Shown: one piece after another, positions 25,994-35,252 of the stretch
How the letters are laid out: each line of letters opens with the position of its first letter
How positions within the stretch are numbered: position 1 is the first letter of the stretch
NCBI GenBank assembly: GCA_044371425.1
Contig: JBILTR010000017.1
Span: 1-64,000, forward strand
DNA length: 64,000 bases
Reading direction: 5' to 3'
Source of the DNA: JBEISR01 sp044371425
GTDB taxonomy: Bacteria; Planctomycetota; Planctomycetia; Pirellulales; Pirellulaceae
Made by a program: the position numbers and the translations under genes
The notes under the pieces: generated by a model
Database searches by the model: none
What the model saw: the letters and a program-made list of their open reading frames with translations, nothing else
Told to the model about the DNA's origin: nothing

Positions 25994-27958
25994 TTACTCG
26001 TTGAGTTCCAGCGCTTCTTCGTAATGCAGGTAGAGCTGTTCCAATTTCTGCTCCAACTCTTCCATCCTGGCCACCAGCCGCTTCATCGCCGCGCCATCGC
26101 GCAGCTGATCGGGATCGGTCATATCGGTATGGGCAGCCGCGATCGCTTCCTCGGTCGCCAGTATTTCTTTTTCTAGCACCTGCGGTTTGCAGTAGGGAAA
26201 CTTTCGCTTCCTGGTTGGAGGGCTAGAGCCCTGGGAGTTTTCGGACTTGGCTCCCGCGCGACCGTCGCTCGATTTCCTCCCCGCAGTGGCAGCACTGGCT
26301 CCTCCACCTGACCCTTTGGTGCGATCCCCCCAGGCAGCGCCGCGATCCTCGATTGCCAGCCCCTCTTTGATCCAGTGGCGATAGTCTTCGTAGTTCCCCT
26401 GGACGATCGACGCCTGGCCACCGCGGAGGACCAGAACATGTTGGGCTGTGGCGTTGACCAGATAGCGATCGTGGGTGACCAAGAGCACCGTTCCGGAGAA
26501 CTCGCAAATCGCCTGCTCTAGCGCCTCGCGGGACCACAGGTCCAGGTGGTTGGTCGGTTCATCGAGGATCAGGAAGTTGGCATCGAGGGACGCCAAGAGC
26601 GCCAGCATGGTTCGATTGCGTTCGCCACCGCTGAGTTGTCCGAGTGGTTTGGAGGCGAGTTCACCGGCGATCCCGAAACGAGCGAGCATGTTGCGGCGTT
26701 CCAGATCGTTGCGATCGGCGTGTGGGACTCGGATCGCCTCCATGGGTGTGGTTGTCAGATCCAGTTGCTGGAGCAACTGATCGAAGTAACCGACTCGCAC
26801 ATTGGCTCCCAGCTCCACCACCCCTTGATCCAGAGGCTCTTTGCCCAGCAGGCACTTGAGCAAGGTGGTCTTCCCGGCACCATTGCTTCCCAGGATGGCC
26901 CACCGCTGCCCTCGTAGAATCTGGAACGAGAGGCGAGAAAAGAGCGAATGGGGGCCGAACGCCTTGGCTGCCTTGTCGCACCGAAGGACGATATCTCCCG
27001 TCCTGGTCGCTTCAGGAAAACGGAACCGCGGTGTATGGATCTCCCGTGGCGCATCGACCAATTCGATCCGCTCCAACTTCTTCCTCCGATCCTCCGCCTG
27101 CGTCGACTTCTGGCCAGCGTGATGGCGGCGAATGAAGTCCTCCAGTTTTTCCACCTCCTCGCGTTGCTTATCGAAAGTCCGCCTCTGCACCTCCAGACGC
27201 ATCGCCTTCTGCTGGACGTAGGCGGAGTAATTCCCGACAAACCGGTCGATCGATCCATCCAGTAGTTCCCAGACGCTTGTCGCGACGCAGTCGAGGAAGT
27301 AGCGATCGTGACTGACCACCAGAACCGCCGACGAACTGGCTGCCAGCGCCTGCTCCAGCCACTCGGTCGTCTCCACATCCAAATGGTTGCTCGGTTCGTC
27401 CAGAATCAGCAGATCGGGCTGCCCGATCAGGACGCAGGCCAGAAGCAGCCGGTTGCGCTGTCCGCCGCTGAGCCGTTCGATGGGGGCATGCCAGAGATCG
27501 ACGGGAAACCCCATCCCCATCAACACCCGCTCCACCTGCACCTGCCACTGGTAGGCATCGCATTGCTGAATTTCGGCTTGGAGGCGATCGAGTCGCTGAA
27601 GCTGTTGGTCGCGCAGCTGGGGATCGGTGGAGTTGGCGACCGATTCGGCCAATGCTTCCGATTCGGCAATCAGCTGGCTGAACCTCCCCGCAGCTCGACA
27701 CGCCTCCGACCAGATGGTGGCACCTTGAGGGAACTCCTGATGCTGTTTGACATACCCGATCGTGGCGCGGGGGGCGATCTGGACGTCGCCGGCATCTGGT
27801 GCCAGTTGGCCCGTCAGGATATTCAGTAGCGAACTCTTGCCGGCTCCGTTGGGCCCGACCAGAGCCACGTGGTCACCCCGCCGAAGTTCCAGGTCGATGC
27901 CATCGAGCACCGTCCGCTCCGCAAATGTTTTGGAAAGACCACGGACCTGCAAAATCAC
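25994..27958 (-). CDS. ABC-F family ATPase (Uup-like)
   Basis: Soluble protein of 654 residues with two ABC ATPase cassettes and no membrane segments, as in ABC-F ribosome-acting factors. The first cassette has GPNGAGKSS near 35-43, the signature LSGGQRNR and DEPSNHLD. The linker is basic and helical (RRTFDKQREEVEKLEDFIRR). The second cassette has GSNGAGKTT near 367, LSGGERNR and DEPTNHLD. A Ser/Gly/Ala-rich stretch leads to a C-terminal coiled coil (VLEKEILATEEAIAAAHTDM onwards), typical of Uup and YheS types. The likely role is rescue or quality control at the ribosome; exact subfamily is uncertain. Start ATG 27958 begins the canonical ABC strand. Confidence 0.93.
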   Translation of the reverse strand: MILQVRGLSKTFAERTVLDGIDLELRRGDHVALVGPNGAGKSSLLNILTGQLAPDAGDVQIAPRATIGYVKQHQEFPQGATIWSEACRAAGRFSQLIAESEALAESVANSTDPQLRDQQLQRLDRLQAEIQQCDAYQWQVQVERVLMGMGFPVDLWHAPIERLSGGQRNRLLLACVLIGQPDLLILDEPSNHLDVETTEWLEQALAASSSAVLVVSHDRYFLDCVATSVWELLDGSIDRFVGNYSAYVQQKAMRLEVQRRTFDKQREEVEKLEDFIRRHHAGQKSTQAEDRRKKLERIELVDAPREIHTPRFRFPEATRTGDIVLRCDKAAKAFGPHSLFSRLSFQILRGQRWAILGSNGAGKTTLLKCLLGKEPLDQGVVELGANVRVGYFDQLLQQLDLTTTPMEAIRVPHADRNDLERRNMLARFGIAGELASKPLGQLSGGERNRTMLALLASLDANFLILDEPTNHLDLWSREALEQAICEFSGTVLLVTHDRYLVNATAQHVLVLRGGQASIVQGNYEDYRHWIKEGLAIEDRGAAWGDRTKGSGGGASAATAGRKSSDGRAGAKSENSQGSSPPTRKRKFPYCKPQVLEKEILATEEAIAAAHTDMTDPDQLRDGAAMKRLVARMEELEQKLEQLYLHYEEALELNE

Positions 27959-28316
27959 CCCGATCGACCCCCTTCGACTTGCACTGCTTTGCGCCAGATG
28001 GCGGCCGAGCGGATTGCCAGCTCATCCAGTCACCAGCCAACCCGGCAAGGCCATCCCCCTTGCTGGCTTCGCATCACACCGCTCCAGCGCCGTTCCATGC
28101 TCTGCTCTTGCCCGTTCCTATCTTAGCCAGGGCAGGCAAATTCGGTAGGGACCGCCGACGGCCACCGCCCGGAGAGGGAAGCGGAAAAAGGCCGGAGGGC
28201 GATCGAGCACTTGCCTGGATCGATCGATCGATCGACAATCGAAACTTTGGTTTGCGGCGGGAAGTGGGCAGGCAGAGATTCCGCAGACCTCCACGAAAAA
28301 AGGGAGCAAAGGCGGC
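27959..28316. other. Divergent gene-free gap
   Basis: About 360 bases between the ABC-F gene and miaE, which diverge. It contains a short tandem run of GATC tetramers at about 28218-28233. No gene or RNA was recognised. Confidence 0.4.
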
Positions 28317-28892
28317 ATGCTGCATCTTCATGAGGAAACCCAGGCTCGCTGGTTGAAACAGGTTCAGGCCGACCTGCCTTCGGTGCTGATCGACCATGCC
28401 CACTGCGAACACAAGGCAGCGGCGACAGCGATGAGCCTACTGGGGAGCTACATCGAAAAGCAGGAGGTCACCGATGCGATGACGGAAATCATCGCGGAAG
28501 AACTGGAGCACTTTCGACTTGTCCGCGAGTTGCTTGAGCGGCGAGGGATTCCATTTCGCAAGCTGCCGCCGGGCCATTACGGGAAGGAGCTACAGCAGCG
28601 GATCCGCCTTCTGGAGCCTGATCGCGCGGTCGATCGCATGCTGGTCAGCGGTCTGATCGAAGCGCGTTCCTGCGAACGATTTGATCTGCTCCGAAAACAT
28701 ATCGACGATGCAGAGCTTCGATCGTTCTATGATGGACTGTTCGAATCCGAAGCGCGCCATCACAGCACCTATGTTCGCCTAGCCAAGTGCTTCGCTCCCG
28801 CAAAAGTCGTCCAGCTGCGACTGGAGGAACTGGCGGTGGAAGAGGCAGCCATCATCGCCAAAGGCTGGCCTCGTGCTCGCATGCACAGTTGA
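28317..28892 (+). CDS. miaE: tRNA-(ms2io6A)-hydroxylase MiaE
   Basis: Di-iron oxygenase of 191 residues that hydroxylates the isopentenyl side chain of ms2i6A at position 37 of tRNAs. The ferritin-like four-helix bundle carries the metal ligands in HAHCEHKAAATAMSLLG, then EELEHFRLVRELLERRG, and in the second half LIEARSCERFDLL and ESEARHHSTYVRLA. The length fits short bacterial MiaE proteins. An AGGCGGC run lies just before the ATG. It is followed 70 bases later by mtnB. A sulfur link between the two genes is only a suggestion. Confidence 0.93.
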   Translation: MLHLHEETQARWLKQVQADLPSVLIDHAHCEHKAAATAMSLLGSYIEKQEVTDAMTEIIAEELEHFRLVRELLERRGIPFRKLPPGHYGKELQQRIRLLEPDRAVDRMLVSGLIEARSCERFDLLRKHIDDAELRSFYDGLFESEARHHSTYVRLAKCFAPAKVVQLRLEELAVEEAAIIAKGWPRARMHS

Positions 28893-28962
28893 AGGCCCCA
28901 CTCTTTCCAAGGTCCACTCGACAGCTTCCAAACGCTCCCTCCAGCCCCCCCCACAACTCTCC

Positions 28963-29622
28963 ATGAACCAACCGCTTCCCGAACACCTGACCCCCTTCCG
29001 ACCTCAGATCGCCGGACTTCAGCAGGTGGGTCACCAGTGCTGGCAGCGAGGCTGGTCGCTGGGTACCTCCAGCAACTACAGCGTTGTGCTGGAGCGAGAG
29101 CCTCTGCGCCTACTGGTGACCGCCAGCGGAAAGGACAAGGGCCATCTGCAGGATTGCGATTTTGTCATCGTCGACGCCGATGGGCGTCCCGTTCCCGAAG
29201 GACAGCCCAAATCGAGCGCGGAGACGCTGCTGCACTGCAGCGCAGCCCAACACTGGAAGGCCGGTGCCGTGCTCCACACCCACTCCCCTTGGGCAACCGT
29301 CTTATCCGACCTGTTCTTCGCTCAGCGCGGAATCCTCCTGGAAGGGTACGAATTCCTGAAAGGATTCGAGGGAGTCACCTCCCACCAAACCACGCTCTGG
29401 GTCCCCATCTTCGAAAACACGCAGGATATCGCAGCGCTGCGGGAGGAAGTGGAGCAGTATTGGAAGAGCCACCCTCATGCCCTTTGCTTCGCCTACCTAA
29501 TCCGAAAGCATGGCCTCTACACCTGGGGAGATCACCTTCCGGCCGCTACAAGGCACCTGGAGGTGATCGAGTTCCTGCTGGATTGCATGGGACGCAGGAT
29601 GAGCCTGCGGGGCAGTGCTTGA
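28963..29622 (+). CDS. mtnB: Methylthioribulose-1-phosphate dehydratase
   Basis: Class II aldolase-fold enzyme of 219 residues in the methionine-salvage pathway that dehydrates methylthioribulose-1-phosphate. The zinc-binding H-x-H is in AGAVLHTHSPWATVLS, the third His in RKHGLYTWGDHLPAA, and EGYEFLKGFEG is diagnostic for MtnB among class II aldolases. I chose ATG 28963; an upstream frame extends into miaE but is not homologous. It precedes mtnD and mtnC in the same direction, with an unknown anchored protein between, so methionine-salvage genes are clustered here. Cytoplasmic. Confidence 0.93.
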   Translation: MNQPLPEHLTPFRPQIAGLQQVGHQCWQRGWSLGTSSNYSVVLEREPLRLLVTASGKDKGHLQDCDFVIVDADGRPVPEGQPKSSAETLLHCSAAQHWKAGAVLHTHSPWATVLSDLFFAQRGILLEGYEFLKGFEGVTSHQTTLWVPIFENTQDIAALREEVEQYWKSHPHALCFAYLIRKHGLYTWGDHLPAATRHLEVIEFLLDCMGRRMSLRGSA

Positions 29623-29848
29623 TGAACCCTCGCAGGAATAAGGTGGTCGCTGCAGAAACCCAAGGGCATTTCGAGCGGAAAATCGCTCCGATCCATTGCA
29701 GCACCTTTGCTAGGAACTTAACCTGAAGGGGATCTCTCCCACCATCGATGGGGCCAAGCGATCGGACCGCACAGCCCCAGTTTCCGGTCTTGCCAATCCG
29801 CTTCGATCGCCACCGTCCTCGGACCTTCCCAACAGGAATCCCACACCC

Positions 29849-30292
29849 ATGAACAGCCTGACGCGCATTCTCGGTTTTGCCATCTTCGCTACCGCCGTTG
29901 CGGGAGCGATTTACGGGGCGATCTTCTACAAGGAATACCAGAAGGCGCAAGCCGAACTGAAGGCTCTGGAAGGTCCACCAGAGAAAATGCCGGAAGGCCG
30001 TCCCGTCCTGCCAGGAATGGGCGGTGGGGGTGGCGGCGGCGGACCAGGGGCCGGTGGTCGCCCCGAAAGATCGAAGGAAGCTACCGAGGAGACCGAGGCA
30101 TCCAAGGCAGAGGAAACCAAAGAGCCAACTGAAGAACCACAAAAGGAGCCAGCGACCGAGCAGCCAGCGACCGAGCAGCCAGCGGCTGAGGAACCCGAAG
30201 CCAAAGATCCAGCCGCCGCAGATGCCGCCGCAGAAACTCCAGCCGAGGCACCTGCCGAACCCGCCAAAGAAGGGGACGGAAGCGGAAACTAG
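29849..30292 (+). CDS. Unknown single-pass membrane protein with acidic low-complexity tail
   Basis: Protein of 147 residues. An N-terminal hydrophobic helix (LTRILGFAIFATAVAGAIYG) anchors it. After a short charged stretch come a Gly run (residues 57-65) and a long Glu/Ala/Pro/Thr-rich tail with an imperfect repeat ATEQP-ATEQP-AAEEP. Composition suggests a disordered periplasmic or cytoplasmic tail. No family is recognised. It sits inside the methionine-salvage cluster between mtnB and mtnD, with gaps of about 225 bases on either side, so co-expression is possible but unproved. AGGA lies 11 bases before the ATG. Confidence 0.65.
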   Translation: MNSLTRILGFAIFATAVAGAIYGAIFYKEYQKAQAELKALEGPPEKMPEGRPVLPGMGGGGGGGGPGAGGRPERSKEATEETEASKAEETKEPTEEPQKEPATEQPATEQPAAEEPEAKDPAAADAAAETPAEAPAEPAKEGDGSGN

Positions 30293-30507
30293 CCACCTGT
30301 GGAGCATGGCGGTCCATGGTTCACCGGAACGATCGGTCGGCATCCAACCAACCGGTTGGCGAAGCGATCGGTTTTGCAACGGCTTCGCTTCGGTCCAACT
30401 GCTATCCAGTGGTCCAACGAGTCGCTAGAGCCTCCCTTCCCCGATGTCCAGAATCCCAACCACCAGCGATCGCTTGAGATCGCTGGCCACCCAAGGAGCA
30501 ACCCTCG

Positions 30508-31089
30508 ATGGCCCGCGTGCATATCCCCAGCGAGAACCGTGTCCTCGACCAAGTCGACCAAATCCGTTCGTTCCTAGAGCCGCATGGCATCTGGTACGAA
30601 CATTGGGAAGTCGAAGGTCGGCTACCTCAGAATCCCACCGATGCCCAGATCTTGGAAACCTACCAAGCCGAAATCGATCGACTCAAATCAGCCGGTGGTT
30701 TCGTCACGGCCGATGTGATCAACGTGCGGCCGGAAACCCCCAACCTCGATGCGATGCTGGAGAAGTTCAACAAAGAACATACCCACGATGAAGATGAGGT
30801 TCGATTCACGGTATCGGGACGAGGGCTCTTTCATATCCACCCCGAATCCGGACCGGTGTTCGCCGTCGAAGTCTCCACCGGGGACCTGATCAATGTCCCT
30901 CGGGGCACCAAGCACTGGTTTCATCTTTGCGACGATCGACACATCCGCTGCATTCGACTCTTTCAAGATCCCACCGGCTGGACTCCTCATTACATCCAGG
31001 AAGGAGTCCACAGCCAGTACCAACCGATCTGCTTTGGACCTGGCTATGTCGATGGCTCCAAACGCGTTGCACCGGTGATTCCCCTGTGA
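30508..31089 (+). CDS. mtnD: Acireductone dioxygenase
   Basis: Cupin-fold metalloenzyme of 193 residues that oxidises acireductone to the keto acid precursor of methionine (with Fe) or to an off-pathway product (with Ni). Metal ligands are visible: HTHDEDE gives His91, His93 and Glu97, and PRGTKHWF gives His136. The RLFQDPTGWTPHYI segment near the end is diagnostic for the family. AAGGAG stands nine bases before ATG 30508. The stop overlaps the GTG start of mtnC by four bases, so the two proteins, which catalyse consecutive steps, are translationally coupled. Confidence 0.96.
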   Translation: MARVHIPSENRVLDQVDQIRSFLEPHGIWYEHWEVEGRLPQNPTDAQILETYQAEIDRLKSAGGFVTADVINVRPETPNLDAMLEKFNKEHTHDEDEVRFTVSGRGLFHIHPESGPVFAVEVSTGDLINVPRGTKHWFHLCDDRHIRCIRLFQDPTGWTPHYIQEGVHSQYQPICFGPGYVDGSKRVAPVIPL

Positions 31090-31868
31090 CCCAAAAGCCT
31101 CCTTTCGCGCTGCAAGTTCAAGCGATCGTCGTCGATATCGAAGGCACGGTCTCCAGTATCCAGTTCGTTCATGAAGTGATGTTCCCGTTCGCCAGCCAGG
31201 CGGCCGAGCGATACCTTCTCGATCGATGGGAGGATGCGGAGGTCCAGCAGGCGATCGAACAGATGGCCAAGGACTGGTCGGGGAAGACCTCGTTTTCCAT
31301 TCCCGCCGATGGTGGAGACTGGCGGTGGAACCCAGAAGTCCCCGCCACCGGTCGCCCCTTGGCGGTCGCCGAGTGGGTCCGCCAACTGATCGCTGAAGAT
31401 TCGAAGACAACCGGGCTGAAACATCTCCAGGGCATGATCTGGAAAGAGGGCTTTCATGCCGGACTCCTGACAGCGCCGCTCTTCCCCGATGTCCCCCCTG
31501 CCCTCCAACGATGGTCCGACCAGGGATTGCAACTGGCTGTCTATTCTTCCGGAAGTATCGCAGCCCAGAAGCTCTTCTTTCAGCACACCAGCTCCGGAAA
31601 CTTACTGCCACTTTTCTCTCATCATTTTGACACGACGACGGGCGGCAAGCGATCCTCAAGCAGCTACCGGGCGATTGCGGAGCGGCTGGAAAGGAATCCC
31701 AGCCAACTGCTTTTCCTTAGCGATGTGTACGAGGAATTGACCGCCGCGAAGGAAGCCGGCTGGCAAGCAATCGCAGTCGTTCGCCCAGGCAATGCACCGC
31801 TCCCACCCAACTGCTCCATTCCCGCCATCCAGTCGTTCGACGAACTCTCTGTCTCGGCCGCTCACTAG
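31086..31868 (+). CDS. mtnC: Enolase-phosphatase (2,3-diketo-5-methylthiopentyl-1-phosphate)
   Basis: HAD-superfamily enzyme of 260 residues that enolises and then dephosphorylates the diketone made by MtnB, giving acireductone for MtnD. The HAD motif I appears as AIVVDIEGTVSSIQFVHEV, which in MtnC has D-x-E instead of D-x-D. Motif II is AVYSSGSIAAQKLFF and the C-terminal aspartate motif is LLFLSDVYEELTAAKEAG. I chose GTG 31086 because it overlaps the mtnD stop as GTGA; longer frames run under mtnD. Cytoplasmic. Confidence 0.95.
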   Translation: MTQKPPFALQVQAIVVDIEGTVSSIQFVHEVMFPFASQAAERYLLDRWEDAEVQQAIEQMAKDWSGKTSFSIPADGGDWRWNPEVPATGRPLAVAEWVRQLIAEDSKTTGLKHLQGMIWKEGFHAGLLTAPLFPDVPPALQRWSDQGLQLAVYSSGSIAAQKLFFQHTSSGNLLPLFSHHFDTTTGGKRSSSSYRAIAERLERNPSQLLFLSDVYEELTAAKEAGWQAIAVVRPGNAPLPPNCSIPAIQSFDELSVSAAH

Positions 31869-31911
31869 TTGATCACCGACAGTCGATCCCCAAGTCGCCC
31901 TCTTCTTTCCC

Positions 31912-31939
31912 TTGCCTGCCGCATGGGGAGCGCTAGAAT
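31912..31939 (+). promoter_or_regulatory. Candidate sigma70-type promoter
   Basis: TTGCCT at 31912-31917 and TAGAAT at 31934-31939 are separated by 16 bases. The pair lies about 165 bases upstream of the next plus-strand gene (32105) and just after the mtnC stop. It is only a consensus match by eye. Confidence 0.35.
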
Positions 31940-32104
31940 AGGCTGCGCAGTCGGGATCGGCCTTCCGAGGCGATCGCCAGACGAGGGATCTAGACCCGCC
32001 ATCGGTGAGCGGGAGGCCTGCAGGGAATCGAACTTCCATGCCCATCAGCCACGCTCCGTAAGGGAAGCGTGGCAGATCGAACATGCGAAGGCACCTTTCC
32101 AAGG

Positions 32105-33208
32105 ATGCGCGATCCCATGCTTGCGGCATGCTTTCGGTTCTCGAAAAAGCTTTCGAGGGCACTTCTCCCAACCCCGCTGGTTTTGATGCTGGCTATTCCT
32201 CTGGACTTCCTCTGGATTGCCAGCGGCTCTTTCGCGCAATCCTCGAACGCTGCCGATGGCCTGATCGCCGACCTCCCACCTTCCATCATCGCACACCCCC
32301 TCGATCTCCCCTCGGATCCTGCCATCGGTTCTCTCGAATACAAAACCATCTCGCTCCATTTCTCAATCAGCGCCATTCTGGAAGCTGGCCAGATGGGGAC
32401 GATGGAATCGGTTCAGGTCTCGATTGGCGGCGATCTGGCCGGATGGCAATTGGTCGATTTTGAACCCAAGAGCTATCAGATTCCCGATGCACTGACACCT
32501 GTCGCAATCGAGCGGGAGGAAACTCAAGAAGGGGTCCGTCGCTTCGATGCTGGCGTAACAGCGGCTCCCTTCGCCGAGGCGCAGTTAGGGTACCACCAGC
32601 GCACTCAAAAATCACAGCGGGAGCGAGCGTGGGCCTCGCCTTCTGCAAAGTGGGCTGTCACCTCGGGCACCACCAACGCCCATCGTGACTTGGTGGTGCA
32701 ATGGCACCACCTGCCCAGCCAGGGAATCGAAGGAACTCGCAGCATTCGCGTTCTCGCCAAGGTACCCTCGCATTGGTCAAGTGGCATGGTTTTCCTGACC
32801 CTCGAGGCTCGATGGCACGCCAGCCGCCCCAGCAAGTTGCCGGTAGCTTCCATCGCGCCGTCCACGGCGATTCGTCAACGATGGTCTCCCATTCATCTTG
32901 CCGATCATTTAGGTGCTCGCGAGAACGTCGCTCAGTTGCTAGAGGCAGAACAACATCTGGCGAACGAACGTCTGAGATTGCTGACGAATACCTCAGAGAA
33001 ACTATCGAGCTTTCCCCTTTGGTTGCGTCTGAGAGACATCCGCCGCGCCGACCAAGCAGAACGGATCGACCAATTCACCCGAGTGCGTCCTTACCCTGAA
33101 TATCCATCGGAGCCACACGCAAATCTTCCTACCTCAGCGCGTGTTGCAATGCTGAACTATCGGGATGCATTTCTTTCGCTGGTCGCGAAGGAACCAAAGT
33201 CGTTCTAG
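32105..33208 (+). CDS. Unknown secreted protein
   Basis: About 367 residues. The N-terminus is basic and then hydrophobic (LPTPLVLMLAIPLDFLWIAS, ending GSFAQ), a plausible signal peptide. The mature part has beta-rich sequence such as TMESVQVSIGGDLAGWQLVD and later a helical region with EAEQHLANERLRLL. No cysteines or known motif stand out, and no family was recognised. Start is uncertain between GTG 32069, ATG 32105 and ATG 32117; the choice does not affect the signal peptide. The gene follows mtnC by about 235 bases with a possible own promoter, so it is probably not part of the salvage operon. Confidence 0.6.
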   Translation: MRDPMLAACFRFSKKLSRALLPTPLVLMLAIPLDFLWIASGSFAQSSNAADGLIADLPPSIIAHPLDLPSDPAIGSLEYKTISLHFSISAILEAGQMGTMESVQVSIGGDLAGWQLVDFEPKSYQIPDALTPVAIEREETQEGVRRFDAGVTAAPFAEAQLGYHQRTQKSQRERAWASPSAKWAVTSGTTNAHRDLVVQWHHLPSQGIEGTRSIRVLAKVPSHWSSGMVFLTLEARWHASRPSKLPVASIAPSTAIRQRWSPIHLADHLGARENVAQLLEAEQHLANERLRLLTNTSEKLSSFPLWLRLRDIRRADQAERIDQFTRVRPYPEYPSEPHANLPTSARVAMLNYRDAFLSLVAKEPKSF

Positions 33209-34039
33209 TCTGGTCGACCTCCCCTCGCGCCAATCCTTTGGTGCAACACTGATGCACTACCAAATTGTCGAGCGTGGCCGAAACGGGTCCAAGCTGTCCG
33301 CCGAACGGTAAAGCAACTGGACAGCTTCGTGGGTGGTGTTCGATTGGAACTGGTGGGTCATGGATCTGGTCTCCTTTTCAGCTTGGTAACTAAAAAGAAA
33401 CCAATCCTGGCCCACTTTTTCAAGCAGACCGACCGCCACAGTTCCGTTCTCGTTCGCTCCGCTCACGAACTTGAACGGAACTGGAGAGCGATGAATTTAC
33501 AGAAGAGAAGTTCCACTAGCCGCCGATCTCGCTAGAACTGGATTTCCTCCCAGCCCCACACAGTCCCAAAACTGACCCGTCGCCCGACGGCTCCTGCCAC
33601 AAGTTGAGCGAAAAACGGGCTTCTTGATTAGCTTGAATCCTACGTGGCGTGGGGGATGCAACGGCCAAGGGCGCGAGCCAACCGATCCCAGGTTCCATGC
33701 GAACGCGGACTGCGATGTCGAAGGGTTTCAAGCTATATAGCCCATCATCGAATTGCGCCAGTCGCTATATGCGACGGGTACAGGGTGGTACCCTACGATC
33801 CGCGTCCAATACTCGTGCCATTTGTCCGTTTTGCCGACAATAGCATGACGCTGAATTCGAAAATCTTAATCGAACTGTCTCGGCTTGGCTCTCATGCGCC
33901 CCTCAACTAGACGGAGTCGACAGATGAATCCATCCGTTTTGCGATCCCTCCGATGAAACTCCATGTGCAATTCAAAAGGGATGCGGGGAAACGCACGCTG
34001 CCCAAAGGCAGCTCATATAGAACGATCTTTCCTATGTTG
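33209..34039. other. Gene-free gap
   Basis: About 830 bases between convergent genes. Short open frames here lack ribosome-binding sites and family resemblance. A long imperfect palindrome is present at 33439-33483. Composition is mixed, with several A-rich stretches toward 34021. Confidence 0.45.
33439..33483. repeat. Intergenic palindrome (11-bp arms)
   Basis: CAGTTCCGTTC (33439-33449) is the exact complement of GAACGGAACTG (33473-33483). The 23-base loop itself holds a smaller GTTCG/CGAAC pairing, so the whole could fold as a long hairpin. It resembles REP-type elements, and other copies were not seen in the window. Confidence 0.45.
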
Positions 34040-34074
34040 AAAAAAAAACGCCTCCTGAAAACCAGGAGGCGTTT
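34040..34074 (-). terminator. Rho-independent terminator of the PEP-CTERM gene
   Basis: On the minus strand a 12-base perfect stem (AAACGCCTCCTG with CAGGAGGCGTTT, plus-strand positions 34046-34057 and 34063-34074) has a five-base loop. It is followed by a run of T (plus-strand A run 34040-34048). It starts 26 bases after the stop of the PEP-CTERM gene. This is the clearest intrinsic terminator in the window. Confidence 0.9.
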
Positions 34075-34100
34075 CGGAAGATTAAGCTGGTTGCATTGAG

Positions 34101-34907
34101 CTAGCTGTTCTTGCGGCGGCGCAGCGAACGGAAGCCTGCTGCACCGGCAACCAAGCCGAAGATCGCCATGGAAGTTGGCTCAGGAACTGGCTCCAACAAT
34201 CCAAAGACCATCCCATCGCCAGGCCGTGCCGAAATAAGAAGCTCTACCGTGTCAGCTACCACATCTCCATTAAACTGTAGATGCCACAGCGAATCCCAGT
34301 TGGTCCCATCTGTCAAAATACCAGAGTTGGCGTAGAGCGTGTCATTGGTGGCATCAAACCAGGTGCCAGGAGTAGCCCCTTCATCTGGCGACAATGGAAC
34401 GTTGCCCGACGTTGGCGATGGCCTGTAGTAATCTGCTTGCCAGTTCGGATCGACAACCGTGCCGCTAGTTCCACCGCTGTAGGCGACGATACTAACGGAC
34501 GATAGACGATTCGCACCTGAAGCAAGACCCTCAAGGTCACCAACCACGAACCGAGTTCCCTTAGGAATGCCACCAGAGAACGTGTAGGTCAATTTCCCAT
34601 TATAAGCGGCGGATCCATTAAACATTACGATCCACGAACGCGAGCCGTTTGGCTCCTTGTAGATGGTAGGGTAATTGCTGTCGTTAACAATGCTACCACC
34701 GGTCTGGATCGCATTAGCACCATTGTAACCACTCATGGTGGCTGTCACGGTGGCACCAGGCCCTCCGAATGGCTGAGTGTCCGTCCCATTTTTCTTACCT
34801 GCGAACGAATTCTCTGTCCACTGGACATGGTCGACATGACCTGCCCAGGCTACGTTCGACAGGCTCATTCCGAGCACTGCGACGCAACCCAACAAAAACT
34901 TCTTCAT
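34101..34907 (-). CDS. PEP-CTERM sorting-signal exported protein
   Basis: Protein of 268 residues. The signal peptide MKKFLLGCVAVLGMSLSNVA ends AWA. The C-terminus carries the PEP-CTERM anchor: VPEPTSMAIFGLVAGAAGF followed by RSLRRRKNS, that is, the Pro-Glu-Pro motif, a hydrophobic helix and a basic tail. Such proteins are processed by an exosortase, which would be encoded elsewhere. The middle is Thr/Ser/Gly/Asn-rich and beta-like, with no recognised domain, typical of extracellular-matrix proteins. GGGAG stands eight bases upstream of the ATG. A strong intrinsic terminator follows. Likely an abundant secreted protein. Confidence 0.9.
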   Translation of the reverse strand: MKKFLLGCVAVLGMSLSNVAWAGHVDHVQWTENSFAGKKNGTDTQPFGGPGATVTATMSGYNGANAIQTGGSIVNDSNYPTIYKEPNGSRSWIVMFNGSAAYNGKLTYTFSGGIPKGTRFVVGDLEGLASGANRLSSVSIVAYSGGTSGTVVDPNWQADYYRPSPTSGNVPLSPDEGATPGTWFDATNDTLYANSGILTDGTNWDSLWHLQFNGDVVADTVELLISARPGDGMVFGLLEPVPEPTSMAIFGLVAGAAGFRSLRRRKNS

Positions 34908-35252
34908 TCCCTAGCTCCCTTCTTGAAGCACGTGCCAAAACAATATCGCGCGATTCGCACAGTCGAACAAGTTGGTGCAAGGATCGATTTGCACTACTCA
35001 TCCAACATAGAATATCTCCTAAACTTCCCTGTTCGTCAATAGTTGCCCGCCTTCACCTCAAAAAATCAGAAAACTTATTCCCACAGCCAGAAAAACCTGA
35101 CAGAGCGGAAAAAAAGTGGCGACGGAGTCCAATTTCGCCTGCTTGGAATCGCTGGAAAATCAAGTAAATTCATGGGAAGGGCCTGTTTAGGGAGGGCGAA
35201 ACTTCCACTAAAACCCATGGTTTTTAAGCCAAGCAGGCCATTCAGAATTATT
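34908..35252. other. Gene-free gap
   Basis: About 345 bases upstream of the PEP-CTERM gene and downstream of argG, both minus-strand. It is A/T-rich compared with its surroundings and should contain the promoter of the PEP-CTERM gene. A short AAAACC/GGTTTT hairpin near 35208-35224 is a weak candidate for an argG terminator. Confidence 0.4.
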
